A DNA stretch of 64,000 bases from contig CABJAC010000001.1 in NCBI GenBank assembly GCA_902363455.1, positions 1,305,952-1,369,951 of the forward strand, given 5' to 3'. Made by a program: the position numbers and the translations under genes. Position 1 is the stretch's first letter. Each line of letters opens with the position of its first letter. The DNA is from Caryophanales bacterium. GTDB lineage: Bacteria; Bacillota; Bacilli; Exiguobacteriales; Exiguobacteriaceae. The notes beneath the pieces are model-generated. The model saw nothing but the letters and a program-made list of their open reading frames with translations, was not told where the DNA came from and did no database searches. Below are positions 50,689 to 59,138 of the stretch, in pieces.

Positions 50689-50763
50689 TCAGGTTTCGAC
50701 TGTTAGGTCGGATCACTCAGGAATTCTTCACCTCAAAGCGAAGCTTAGGTGGAGGTAGTTCAA
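50640..50763 (+). ncRNA. Candidate omega-RNA (guide scaffold) at the right end
   Basis: In IS605-group TnpB elements the guide RNA scaffold is the transcript of the 3' end of tnpB plus the right-end hairpin, and the bases just outside the element form the guide. Here the right-end hairpin is at 50729-50751 and the guide would begin with CGAAGATGGTCGTTGCCGGA from the interrupted host gene. The 5' limit is not determined. Confidence 0.45.
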
Positions 50764-50859
50764 CGAAGATGGTCGTTGCCGGATTCACGACCGTCACGAT
50801 CACATCCGTCTTTATTACCGGGATTTTAGCGTCATTCATTTATTAAAGGGGGCATTATC

Positions 50860-51612
50860 ATGGGACTTGGAGAAGATATCAAACGACTAAAGGATTTTGA
50901 TGGTTCGACGCACATCTTGTCGGTGTATCTCAGCACGGCACCGGATAAGCGGAATCAATGGGAAACGATTTTACGAAATGAGAAAAAACGCCTTTTGACG
51001 GAGCAGGAGAATAAAAAAGATGTTGAATCGGCTTTTACGAAACTCGAACAAGCGATCAATAACGAGCGGACGAGTTTACTCCGCAGCATCGTCGCCTTTG
51101 TCTCAAGCGACGACTCGCTTCATGACGTGTATTTTTTGCAACTCGATGTGACGGATGAAATCAGTTATCATGCAAAACCGAATCTCAATCAACTCGAAGT
51201 GCTCGATCAGCAATTCCCGCGGACCGGCATCGTGCTGACGAATCTGGATTCCGCGACTGTGCTCGACGTTCGGCTCGGTGAAGTCGACGCGACGCACGAT
51301 TATGAACTGGATCTCGATACAGGGCAATGGCGGCGGTATCAGGGACGGAGCAGCCGCAGTGGGGCCTCCAGCAGCAGTCAAACGGATGATTTCCGGGATC
51401 GAGTCGAAAAGCAGGCGGAACGATTTTACCGGGAATTGTCGGGAGAGGTTGAAAAACTGAATCGTTCCCTCGGTTGGGAACAGATTGTCGTCATCGGGGA
51501 ACGGTCGCAAGCGAACTTCCTTGAACAGGCGTTAACGACGAAACCAAAAGAAGTCATTCATAAAAATTTGTCTCAATCCAGCCAACAACAGATTCTCAAG
51601 CAGGTGTTTTGA
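50860..51612 (+). CDS. aeRF1-type release-factor-like protein (VLRF1 family)
   Basis: A 250-residue protein of the bacterial archaeo-eukaryotic release factor 1-like (baeRF/VLRF1) group. The N-terminus has HILSVYLSTAPDKRNQWETI and the middle part IVLTNLDSATVLDVRLGEV, then a helix-rich C-terminal domain with LGWEQIVVIGERSQANFLEQ. No GGQ tripeptide occurs, so peptide release cannot follow the usual chemistry. These proteins are proposed to act on stalled ribosomes; the role is unproven. A 14-base intergene follows the pseudogene stop. AAAGGGGG precedes the ATG. Confidence 0.78.
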   Translation: MGLGEDIKRLKDFDGSTHILSVYLSTAPDKRNQWETILRNEKKRLLTEQENKKDVESAFTKLEQAINNERTSLLRSIVAFVSSDDSLHDVYFLQLDVTDEISYHAKPNLNQLEVLDQQFPRTGIVLTNLDSATVLDVRLGEVDATHDYELDLDTGQWRRYQGRSSRSGASSSSQTDDFRDRVEKQAERFYRELSGEVEKLNRSLGWEQIVVIGERSQANFLEQALTTKPKEVIHKNLSQSSQQQILKQVF

Positions 51613-51663
51613 CGGTCAACGTCTAAAGTATAACTTTAGACGTTACATAAGGAGTGAAGACAG

Positions 51664-52251
51664 ATGTTCATGCACCACATCACGGATCAATTGAGTTTGA
51701 AGTTGATTGAGCGCCAGGATGCAGAGGCACTATATGCTCTGGTCGACGCCAATCGGGAACATCTACGGGAGTGGCTCGGCTGGGTCGACGGGACGACCGG
51801 ACCGGATGAATACCGGGACGAAATCATTCCGGCCTGGTTGACGGCTTATGCGAAGGGCAACGGATTGACCTGCGGCATTTATTATGAAGGCGAACTCGTC
51901 GGGACCGTCGCCTTGCACGAAATCAATCAGACGTTACGCCAAACCTCCATCGGTTATTACCTGACCGGCAACGGGCGCGGCAAAGGATTGATGACGAAGG
52001 TGATGGCCTTTGTGACGGACTATTGCTTTACGACGTTGCAGCTGAATCGTGTCGTCATCGAATGTGCGGTTGGCAACTCGCGGAGCCGAAACATTCCCGA
52101 ACGACTCGGCTATCAGCAAGAAGGCATCTTACGCGATGCGGAACGGCTGTACGGTACCTATCATGATTTGGCTGTTTATGCGATGCTCGCACAAGATTGG
52201 TCAGGCTTATTCAGCGGGACCGATCTGCAAACAGACACCCGTTCGAACTGA
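51664..52251 (+). CDS. GNAT N-acetyltransferase (YdaF/RimL type)
   Basis: A 195-residue acetyltransferase with the ribosomal-protein-serine-acetyltransferase layout: LIERQDAEALYALVDANREH, LREWLGWVDGT, IGYYLTGNGRGKGLMTKVM with the Q/R-x-x-G-x-G/A loop and the closing NSRSRNIPERLGYQQEGILR. Substrate unproven; YdaF-like enzymes also acetylate small amines. AAGGAGTGAAGACAG lies before the ATG. The second GNAT gene follows 15 bases after its stop, so the two are an operon. Confidence 0.88.
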   Translation: MFMHHITDQLSLKLIERQDAEALYALVDANREHLREWLGWVDGTTGPDEYRDEIIPAWLTAYAKGNGLTCGIYYEGELVGTVALHEINQTLRQTSIGYYLTGNGRGKGLMTKVMAFVTDYCFTTLQLNRVVIECAVGNSRSRNIPERLGYQQEGILRDAERLYGTYHDLAVYAMLAQDWSGLFSGTDLQTDTRSN

Positions 52252-52266
52252 AACAAAGGAGGATGA

Positions 52267-52743
52267 ATGATGATCAAATTTGAAAAAATGTCGGAAGCAG
52301 CCTATGACGCGTATTTACCGGAAGCAATCGACGAATACGCAGCAGAGAAGGTCAAGGCAGGAACGTGGGCGGAGGTCGAGGCTGTCGAACGATCGACGGC
52401 AGACTATGCCGAGCTGTTGCCGGACGGGATTCAAACGAAACAGCATTATCTGTTTTCAATCATCGAGGAGACGGAACAGGCGCCGGTCGGGATGATCTGG
52501 TTTCAGGTCAGTGAGGAAATACAGGGGCGGACGGCGTTCATCTTTGATTTTAAAATCGAAGACGCTCATCAAGGAAAAGGGTACGGGCGGCAAGCGATTC
52601 AGATGCTCGAGCAGGTCGCACGACGGATGAACATCAAAAAAATCAAATTGCATGTCTTTGCCCATAACACCCGAGCGATTCATTTGTATGAAACAACGGG
52701 ATTCGTCACGACAGATTTACATATGGAGATGACGGTCAACTGA
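52267..52743 (+). CDS. GNAT N-acetyltransferase, second in tandem
   Basis: A 158-residue GNAT with the clear acetyl-CoA motif A in FDFKIEDAHQGKGYGRQAIQ (Q-x-x-G-x-G/A) and the C-terminal VFAHNTRAIHLYETTGFVTT block. It is not a copy of the gene before it: the two share only fold motifs. AAAGGAGGATGA precedes two adjacent ATGs (52267 and 52270). A bidirectional terminator follows. Confidence 0.85.
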   Translation: MMIKFEKMSEAAYDAYLPEAIDEYAAEKVKAGTWAEVEAVERSTADYAELLPDGIQTKQHYLFSIIEETEQAPVGMIWFQVSEEIQGRTAFIFDFKIEDAHQGKGYGRQAIQMLEQVARRMNIKKIKLHVFAHNTRAIHLYETTGFVTTDLHMEMTVN

Positions 52744-52748
52744 CGAAC

Positions 52749-52788
52749 AAACCCCTCTGCTGTTCCAATTGGACAACAGAGGGGTTTT
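52749..52788. terminator. Bidirectional terminator
   Basis: AAACCCCTCTGCTGTTCC pairs with GGACAACAGAGGGGTTTT. It separates the GNAT pair from the convergent C45 hydrolase gene. Confidence 0.88.
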
Positions 52789-52795
52789 AGCATCT

Positions 52796-53848
52796 TCAGC
52801 GCCAAGTCTGAAGGGTGTTCGCGAACTGAATATCCGTTTCGATTTCACCGTTGATGTGCGAGAGCGTAAAGTCATTTCCAGCCAGCCAGTCCTTAAAGTC
52901 AAACTCGACCGGCTGCTGGTCGCCTCCTAACGCAAACCAGACTTTCATGTCCGACGGGAAATAGGCTGACGTGTGAATTGTCCCCGCCCAGTGGCTGTAG
53001 AGATCGGAAAAGACACCTTTATCGGAATCGTTCAGCAGACGGAACGCTGATTCGGCATCTTGAATCATGTGTTGGTGCGTCTTCAGCTCCATCATCCGCC
53101 GTTTCGAGTCGTCGAGGTGGAACCGGTTTTCGTGTTGCAACAAATCAAAGTGATTCGTACAGAGATTCGTCTCCCGGACTTCGATGTCCCGTGCCGTCGC
53201 CTCGATGACGAACGACCGGTTCGACCGGTCATGGACGACGTAACTGAACGATCCCCGGTGCGGCATCTCTTTGACGAGCGAGATGGCATCATCGACGGAC
53301 GTACACATCTCGAGGATGATCCGGCCGATCATGAAACTGACGAAACCATCGCCCGGGCGACGGCGATTGATGAAATTATAGCCCATCGCAAGACCATGTT
53401 CGTTCATCCCGTCCATTCGTCCCGTGACGCGGGAAGCTGGACCGATGATGGCAGAACCGCCGTCGGTCGGTTGGAAGACGGAAAAGCGTCCATCGTATGT
53501 CATCGGATGATAATCGTAGTTGCGGACAAGGAAATTATCACCGGTCATGATCGAACAGCCACTTTTTGGTCCTTCGACCCGGTAATGACCAAAGTGGAGC
53601 AATGTATCGGCGAGTGATAATTCCAGTTCATCCTGCAAGCCGAGTAACTCGTCCCAAATATGCGGGGCGTATCGCAGAAACATCTCTTTTGTTTCTGCCG
53701 GATCGACTTGAAAACGCGGAACACGGATCTTCCAGTTGTCTTCGCGGTTATGAAGCAGTTCATTTCGTTTCACGTAGCGTCCCTGTTCGCGACCAAACTC
53801 ATAATGCGTTCCGCGGAACTGCGTGATTTCGTTTGAGACAGACTGCAC
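52796..53848 (-). CDS. C45-type Ntn-hydrolase (acyltransferase/choloylglycine-like)
   Basis: A 350-residue N-terminal-nucleophile hydrolase of the C45/acyl-CoA:6-APA acyltransferase-like group. The presumed nucleophile Cys98 is in KSGCSIMTGDNFLVRNYDYH and is expected to be exposed by self-cleavage. GMNEHGLAMGYNFINRR and NRSFVIEATARDIEV follow, as in choloylglycine/penicillin-amidase relatives. Substrate unproven; peptide or amide hydrolysis is likely. The GTG at 53848 has AAAGGAG 8 bases upstream, while the first GTG at 53857 overlaps that site. It is divergent from the chemoreceptor gene. Confidence 0.78.
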   Translation of the reverse strand: MQSVSNEITQFRGTHYEFGREQGRYVKRNELLHNREDNWKIRVPRFQVDPAETKEMFLRYAPHIWDELLGLQDELELSLADTLLHFGHYRVEGPKSGCSIMTGDNFLVRNYDYHPMTYDGRFSVFQPTDGGSAIIGPASRVTGRMDGMNEHGLAMGYNFINRRRPGDGFVSFMIGRIILEMCTSVDDAISLVKEMPHRGSFSYVVHDRSNRSFVIEATARDIEVRETNLCTNHFDLLQHENRFHLDDSKRRMMELKTHQHMIQDAESAFRLLNDSDKGVFSDLYSHWAGTIHTSAYFPSDMKVWFALGGDQQPVEFDFKDWLAGNDFTLSHINGEIETDIQFANTLQTWR

Positions 53849-54008
53849 AGCGTTCACTCCTTTGGTTTCTGTATGATTCTGATTATATCGAATCCATCCT
53901 CTACTGTCGTAATCAAGGGCTCAGCACAACACATTTGGGGGATGAAAAAATGAAAAAAGACTGAATCATTTGCATAATTGACCGATAAAAAGACGGGAGG
54001 GTTTACCT

Positions 54009-54578
54009 ATGAAAAATTTATCAGTGCGTAAAAAGATTCAACTGTTAATCGCGACAGCCATTGTCGCAATGATTTTGCTAGCAAGTGCCGGACTTTATTT
54101 TCTGAACCAGATGGCAAATGCTTCGAAAATCATGTATGAAGAAAATTTATTACCTGTGCAAGAAGTTGCTCAAATTCGGATTGATACGCGAGCGCTCGAT
54201 TCGTTTTTAGTGGAAATGATTCTCACGACGGATGAAAAGCGGATTGGAGAATTAGAAGCTGAAATTGATACACGTCAAGCTCAAATCCAGTCGTCTTTTG
54301 GTACATACGAGCGTGAAGCTAAGATGACCCCACAGTCAACTAAGCAATTACAGGAATTAAAAGACAATGTATTGGCGTATGACAACGGAATGAGCGTAGT
54401 GCAAGACTTTGCATCACGAAATGAAAATGATGACGCGTATAAGAGTTACTCGGAAAATCTAGAGAAAGTCCGAGATAATGTTGCCGATTCAGCGAAAAGT
54501 TTGATGAAAACGATGACAAAACAATCAAGAGACATCAACGCATTGAACCAGCAGGAAAAACAAAATGCGCTCTACATC
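54009..54578 (+). pseudogene. Chemoreceptor (MCP), 5' part, split by an IS
   Basis: Codons 1-190 of a methyl-accepting chemotaxis protein: TM1 (about 13-33) and a four-helix-bundle ligand domain (KIMYEENLLPVQEVAQIRID, FLVEMILTTDEKRIGELEAE). GGGAGGG lies before the ATG. The frame is interrupted at ATC 54576-54578 by the IS3-type element. Reading across the element gives N-A-L-Y-I then M-L-G-I-F-V-I-A, without loss of a base once one CATC copy is removed. The rebuilt receptor would have 568 residues. Confidence 0.9.
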
Positions 54579-54585
54579 TGAACTG

Positions 54586-54625
54586 CCCCATAAAAGTTGG
54601 ACATAAAAATCCAACTTTTATGGGG
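54586..54625 (+). promoter_or_regulatory. Hairpin masking the orfA ribosome binding site
   Basis: CCCCATAAAAGTTGGA (54586-54601) pairs perfectly with TCCAACTTTTATGGGG (54610-54625), 8-base loop. The last GGGG is part of the GGGGTG ribosome binding site of orfA (ATG at 54634). A transcript entering from the host gene would fold and hide it; one starting inside the IS would not. Same logic as in IS10. Confidence 0.6.
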
Positions 54626-54633
54626 TGTTTTTT

Positions 54634-55143
54634 ATGGTCAAATATACGAAGGCATTTAAGATCAAGGTCGTTGAACGTTATCTGACGGGACGAGACGGAT
54701 ACCGGATTATGGCGGAGGAATTCGGGATAGGACGTGAACGAATCCGTGAGTGGTCGCGTCTCTATGAGCGTTGGGGAGAGACGATCTTCGATCCTTCCTA
54801 TACAACACACTCGCCGGCATTTAAACTGGAGGTATTAAACGACATGGCGACCAATGGACTGTCTTACATAGAGGCAGCCATAAAATACAGAATCTCTTCC
54901 CCAGGGATGATCTCGAACTGGCGATCGACGTATGAACGGGAAGGGAGCGCAGGTCTGGTCGCTAAACCGAAAGGACGTGCCCCGATGGCGAGACGCAAGA
55001 AGAAAGATTTTGAAGAGATGACAGAAGTCGAGAAGCTCAAGGAGCGGGTCGAGTATCTCGAGATGGAGAACGCTGCGCTAAAAAAATTGAGAGCCTTGGT
55101 TCAAGAAGAGAATGCGCGACGAACCGGATCAAGGCGCAAGTAA
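54634..55143 (+). CDS. IS3-family OrfA (HTH protein)
   Basis: A 169-residue DNA-binding protein with two helix-turn-helix units ([20 protein letters not shown] then [20 protein letters not shown]) and a leucine-rich coiled coil at the end ([24 protein letters not shown]). It binds the ends of the element. ATG 54634 has GGGGTG 6 bases upstream. Near the end a run of seven A (55080-55086) is the expected -1 frameshift site leading to the OrfAB transposase. Confidence 0.9.
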   Translation: MVKYTKAFKIKVVERYLTGRDGYRIMAEEFGIGRERIREWSRLYERWGETIFDPSYTTHSPAFKLEVLNDMATNGLSYIEAAIKYRISSPGMISNWRSTYEREGSAGLVAKPKGRAPMARRKKKDFEEMTEVEKLKERVEYLEMENAALKKLRALVQEENARRTGSRRK

Positions 55144-55982
55144 TCGATGAGTTGCGGGCGGTCTATCCCGTCCCGGGACTCCTCCGCGTGCTCGGGATGG
55201 CTCGGAGTGTCTACTACTATTGGCGGACGCGCCTGACGGGCGAAGACAAGTACGCGGAGGTGAAGTCGGCCATCTATACCCTCTTCCACGAACACGAGGG
55301 ACGATGTGGCTATCGTCGCATCCACGCACTTCTCGAACGCCAGGGCTTCCGGCACGATCCGAAGACCGTGCGCCGTCTCATGAACGAGCTCGGTCTCAAG
55401 TGTCTCGTCCGCATGAAGCGATACCGTTCCTATAAAGGACAGGTCGGAGAGGTCGCACCGAATCTTCTCCGACGTGACTTCAAGGCCACCGGTCTGAACC
55501 AGAAATGGGTGACTGACGTCACTGAATTTCACCTGTTCGGGGAGAAGCTCTACCTCTCTCCGATGATGGACTTGGGAAACCGTGAAATCATTGCCTATAC
55601 CATGTCGGACCGCCCTACATATCGATTCGTTGGCGAAATGTTGGACCAGGCAATCGCGAAGCTCGACGGAGACGCACGCCCAATCCTTCATTCCGATCAG
55701 GGGTGGCATTATCAATACAGAGCGTTCACTGGTACGCTCCACGAACATGGCATCACGCAAAGTATGTCCCGTAAGGGCAACTGTCTCGACAACGCAGCCA
55801 TCGAAAGCTTCTTCGCCGTGCTCAAGTCAGAGCTCCTGTATCTCAAGGAGTTCGATGACATGGACCACTTCAAATATGAGCTTGAGCGTTACATCGAGTA
55901 CTATAACCATCGTCGTATCAAGAGACGACTAAAAAACCTGAGCCCAGTGGAATACCGGACTCAGGTCCTCAAGGTCGCCTGA
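55083..55982 (+). CDS. IS3-family OrfB (integrase core), made by -1 frameshift
   Basis: The frame is open from the A7 slip site (55080-55086) onward, reading [20 protein letters not shown], so translation most likely enters it by a -1 frameshift from orfA; an internal start (TTG 55152) has no good site. HTH_21-like lead [20 protein letters not shown], then the DDE triad in [21 protein letters not shown] and [12 protein letters not shown]. The frame ends with [13 protein letters not shown]. It looks intact, and with its clean target duplication the element may be young and active. Confidence 0.88.
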   Translation, partial: KIESLGSRRECATNRIKAQVIDELRAVYPVPGLLRVLGMARSVYYYWRTRLTGEDKYAEVKSAIYTLFHEHEGRCGYRRIHALLERQGFRHDPKTVRRLMNELGLKCLVRMKRYRSYKGQVGEVAPNLLRRDFKATGLNQKWVTDVTEFHLFGEKLYLSPMMDLGNREIIAYTMSDRPTYRFVGEMLDQAIAKLDGDARPILHSDQGWHYQYRAFTGTLHEHGITQSMSRKGNCLDNAAIESFFAVLKSELLYLKEFDDMDHFKYELERYIEYYNHRRIKRRLKNLSPVEYRTQVLKVA

Positions 55983-56019
55983 CAAATTATTTATTGTCTA
56001 ACTTTTTTGGTTCAGTTCA

Positions 56020-57160
56020 CATCATGCTTGGGATCTTTGTGATCGCTCTCGTATTGTTCGCAGGTCTTGCGCTTTATATTACACGTTTAATCACACAACC
56101 AATCCGTTCTCTTCAAGGATGGATGAAACAGTCGGGGGAAGGCGATTTAACTGTGCGCGGGGATTACGTCTCAAAAGACGAACTCGGTCAATTGACGACA
56201 TCCTTCAATACGATGACGGAACAGTTGCACCATGTCATTATTGAGATGACGGATACTTCAAAACATGTCGCGACAGCATCAGACGAACTAAGTACGAATG
56301 CGGAAGCGACGACAAAAGCGACGGAAATGGTCGCTGTGACGATGGAAGAAATCGCGAGCGGAGCAAGCCAACAATTGAATCAAGTGTCCGGTGCGTCGCG
56401 GACGGTCCAGGATTTAACGTCCGGTGTCAGCCAAGTCGCCGGCAATGCCCAACAGATGACGGACGCAACGGGTGACGCGATGGATAAAGTCATGCAGGGT
56501 GGTCAAGTCGTCAGCCAACTCGGTCAGCAGATGGAACGGATTAACACCGATTTCACGGAACTGGGTCAAGTGATCGTCGGACTCGGAAACCGGTCGCAGG
56601 AAATCGGTCAGATTACCGATTCAATCACCGGAATTGCGGCACAGACGAATCTGTTGGCACTGAATGCTGCGATCGAAGCGGCCCGGGCCGGAGAACAAGG
56701 ACGTGGATTTGCGGTCGTCGCCGCTGAAGTGAAGACACTTGCTGAACAATCAGCTCTTGCTGCCAAACAGATCGAGAGCTTGATAAAGGTCATTCAGCGG
56801 GAGACGGAACAATCCGTCGCCTCCATGGAAAAAGTGACGACAGAAATGACGAACGGGATTCAAGTTGCCGGTGAAGCAAGCGCATCGTTCCAGGCAATTG
56901 AACGTTCGATTAGTGAAGTAACGGGACAAGTGGAGGAAGTCTCCGGTGCTGTTCAGGAAATGGCTGCCGGAAGCGAACAAATTTCCGCCATCATGCGGGA
57001 GATTCAAGGCGTTACAGAAAGTACGGCCGCCGGAACGGAGAACATCTCCGCGTCGACGGAAGAACAGATGGCTTCGATGCAGGAAATCTCGTCGGCGTCG
57101 CAGTCACTGGCGACGATGGCGGAAGATTTGAAACGATTATCAAGTCGTTTTCACGTGTAA
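56020..57160 (+). pseudogene. Chemoreceptor (MCP), 3' part
   Basis: Codons for TM2 (about [20 protein letters not shown]), a HAMP linker ([20 protein letters not shown]) and the full cytoplasmic signalling hairpin, with the conserved tip [20 protein letters not shown] then [17 protein letters not shown]. Without the 5' part there is no sensor; the right IS end may act as an outward promoter, but no clear one is visible. Only 10 bases separate its stop from the IS1182 left end, so the native terminator may be lost. Confidence 0.9.
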
Positions 57161-57202
57161 TAAATCAGGCGAGGCTGGGACATAACTCAGTTTTATAAAT
57201 GA

Positions 57203-57239
57203 GAAGGCCCTCGAAACGTTTTTCGTTTCGAGGGCCTTC
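57203..57239 (+). terminator. Terminator inside the IS1182 left end
   Basis: GAAGGCCCTCGAAACG pairs with CGTTTCGAGGGCCTTC around a TTTTT loop. It blocks transcription entering from the chemoreceptor side. Confidence 0.75.
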
Positions 57240-57331
57240 TTCTATGATGAAAAACCGATTTTAAGTAAACAAATAAGGACTGCCTCTGATAAAGTTAAAG
57301 TGACCAAACCATAACTATCGGAGGTGTCCTT

Positions 57332-58915
57332 ATGTTTAAAAATTATAACATGAACCAGCTGGTTCTGCCTTTAGATTTAGAAATTCGTCTTCAAGAAAAC
57401 GATATCGCTTTCGCCGTTCATCATCTTGTCGAGTCCATTCCCGACGATGCCTTTGAACCTTTTACTCGAACGACAGGCTGCCCCGCCTATCATCCACGCA
57501 TGATGATGAAAATCATTTTATGCGCCTATACGCAATCGGTCTTCTCTGGTCGGAAGATCGAAGGACTCCTTCAAGACAGTCTGCGTATGATGTGGCTCGC
57601 TCAAGGGAATGAACCGAGCTATCGTACGATCAATCGCTTTCGAGTGCACCCGGCAGTCACGCCTATCCTGAAGCAGGCGTTCGTCACCTTCCGTTGCCAT
57701 CTCGTCGAGATGGGAGAAATTAAGGAAGAAGCGATCTTCATTGATGGTACGAAACTAGAAGCGAATGCGAATCGATATACGTTCGTCTGGCGAAAATCCG
57801 TCGAGCGATATAGTGCGTCGCTCGTCGAAAAGTCTAATCTTCTCTATGAAGAACTCGTCGCACAGGAAATCTTACCGGAGATTGAACGGGAAAGTCCAGA
57901 CGAACTGACCATTCCTGAACTCGAGTACATCGGTGATGTTTTGGAGGAACGAATCGCGTCTATCAATCAAGAAATCGAGGCAAGTTCAGATATGCAGGAG
58001 AGAAAACGGCTTCGTTCCGAACGAAAGCAACCCCATCTTTTCCGAAAAAAGTTCGCTGAGTTCGTGGAAAGAAAAAGGAAGTATGCCGTCCAAAAGAAGA
58101 CGTTCGATGGACGGAACAGCTATTCGAAGACGGATACGGATGCGACGTTTATGCGGATGAAGGAAGATCATATGCAAAATGGACAACTCAAGCCTGGGTA
58201 CAACGTGCAGATTGCGACCGAAGGTCAATATACCCTCGCTTATGATGTCTATCCTAATCCGACCGATGCCCGCACGTTCATCCCGTTTTTAGATGAGGTG
58301 GCCTCGTACCTTACTTTACCGGAACATATCGTAGCGGACGCCGGCTATGGGAGCCAAGAAAATTATCAGGAGATTCTGATGCGCCGAGGGCGCATTCCGC
58401 TCGTTCCCTATACGATGTTTCAAAAAGAGAAGACGCGAAAATGGCGTGATGATCCTTTTAATCTCGCCAACTGGTCCTACGATGAAACGACCGATCACTT
58501 TGTATGCCCGAACGGGCGGAACGTGACGTTCCGTTACATGTCTAAGAGGACGGATCGATATGGTTTTACCCGCGATTTCAAGGTGTACGAAAGTGAGAGT
58601 TGTGATGACTGCCCGCTTCGATCCCTCTGTACCAAGGCAGAGAAGGGTCGTCATCGCCAAGTCCGAGTAAACGTTTCGTGGGAAGAGCAAAAGGAACAGG
58701 TAAAGGACCTGCTTTCAGATCAAAAAACCGGGAAAATCTACGAGAAACGTAAGATAGACGTAGAACCAGTTTTTGGGAATCTGAAGGCTAATTTGCGTTT
58801 CACTCGTTTTTCCGTAAGAGGAAAAGCAAAGGTGAAACGTGAGCTTGGCTTCATCCTTATGGCAGTAAATCTGAGAAAGTGGCTCACCCAAAGTATTGCC
58901 CGAGGGGTAATTTAA
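57332..58915 (+). CDS. IS1182-family transposase
   Basis: A 527-residue transposase. The N-terminal DUF772-like part has FEPFTRTTGCPAYHPRMMMK and QGNEPSYRTINRFR; the DDE core shows EAIFIDGTKLEANANRYTFV, HMQNGQLKPGYNVQIATEGQ, VADAGYGSQENYQEILMRRG and a final E in IDVEPVFGNLKANLRF. A Cys cluster (CDDCPLRSLC) is typical of IS1182. GGAGGTG lies before the ATG. No stop or frame break, so it looks active. Confidence 0.93.
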   Translation: MFKNYNMNQLVLPLDLEIRLQENDIAFAVHHLVESIPDDAFEPFTRTTGCPAYHPRMMMKIILCAYTQSVFSGRKIEGLLQDSLRMMWLAQGNEPSYRTINRFRVHPAVTPILKQAFVTFRCHLVEMGEIKEEAIFIDGTKLEANANRYTFVWRKSVERYSASLVEKSNLLYEELVAQEILPEIERESPDELTIPELEYIGDVLEERIASINQEIEASSDMQERKRLRSERKQPHLFRKKFAEFVERKRKYAVQKKTFDGRNSYSKTDTDATFMRMKEDHMQNGQLKPGYNVQIATEGQYTLAYDVYPNPTDARTFIPFLDEVASYLTLPEHIVADAGYGSQENYQEILMRRGRIPLVPYTMFQKEKTRKWRDDPFNLANWSYDETTDHFVCPNGRNVTFRYMSKRTDRYGFTRDFKVYESESCDDCPLRSLCTKAEKGRHRQVRVNVSWEEQKEQVKDLLSDQKTGKIYEKRKIDVEPVFGNLKANLRFTRFSVRGKAKVKRELGFILMAVNLRKWLTQSIARGVI

Positions 58916-58930
58916 CAAGAGGCGATGAAA

Positions 58931-58974
58931 AAAATAAGGGATTGCGCATCGTGACGATGGCAATCCCTTATTTT
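58931..58974 (+). terminator. Terminator after the IS1182 transposase
   Basis: AAAATAAGGGATTGC (58931-58945) pairs with GCAATCCCTTATTTT (58960-58974), with an inner GCATCG/CGATG stem. Confidence 0.8.
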
Positions 58975-59138
58975 CTTTAAAAGTCAGCTAGTTATGTCCC
59001 AGCCTCTTTTTTAATGGGGAAATAAGTAATATAAAGATTGAAAATGTAATATAATGAATGATAATAGTGGGGATTATCAATAAAAATCAACGATGGTAAG
59101 AAAATAAGAAACAATCGTAAATTAGAGGAGATGCTGTT

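Larger units (their letters stand above)
49413..50763 (+). mobile_element. IS200/IS605-group element with TnpB only
   Basis: A 1351-base element without TnpA. The left flank ends in TTAC and the element ends in TCAA, as in IS608. There is no target duplication, as expected for this group. A left palindrome (GAGAATACTCCCACTT / AAGTGGGAGTATTCTC, 49424-49439 / 49453-49468) and a right one (CACCT-AAGC-GAA-GCTT-AGGTG, 50729-50751) are the usual subterminal hairpins. Its boundaries are fixed by restoration of the host reading frame. Without TnpA it needs a Y1 transposase in trans. Confidence 0.85.
48855..50846 (+). pseudogene. Multi-TM membrane protein gene, frameshifted and split by a TnpB element
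   Basis: The gene begins at ATG 48855 (AGGGAGG upstream) with MQPIIAFTIIMLIWTVSDYI and several TM segments. It leaves frame near 49020 (DLYRRRDDHRSS) and continues from about 49049 in another frame, with a stretch missing. The second part ends ...AVKNIGETEDEVQIIEDEIL. Here the element 49413-50763 interrupts it. Joining 49412 to 50764 gives E-I-L-P-K-M-V-V-A-G-F in one frame to the natural stop at 50844-50846. I do not know the family; it was an integral membrane protein before decay. Confidence 0.75.
54579..56019 (+). mobile_element. IS150-like IS3-family element (1441 bp)
   Basis: Left end TGAACTGCCCCATAAAAGTT and right end (read inward) TGAACTGAACCAAAAAAGTT are the inverted repeats. A 4-base target duplication CATC flanks it (54575-54578 and 56020-56023). 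It carries orfA and orfB on one strand and inserted co-directionally in the chemoreceptor gene. A 16-bp perfect hairpin at 54586-54625 lies just inside the left end. Confidence 0.92.
57171..59006 (+). mobile_element. IS1182-family element
   Basis: Perfect 17-base terminal inverted repeats GAGGCTGGGACATAACT (57171-57187) and its complement (58990-59006) enclose one transposase gene. No target duplication is evident; the right flank starts with TTTTTT. Two strong hairpins near the ends (57203-57239 and 58931-58974) act as terminators and insulate the gene. Confidence 0.9.
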
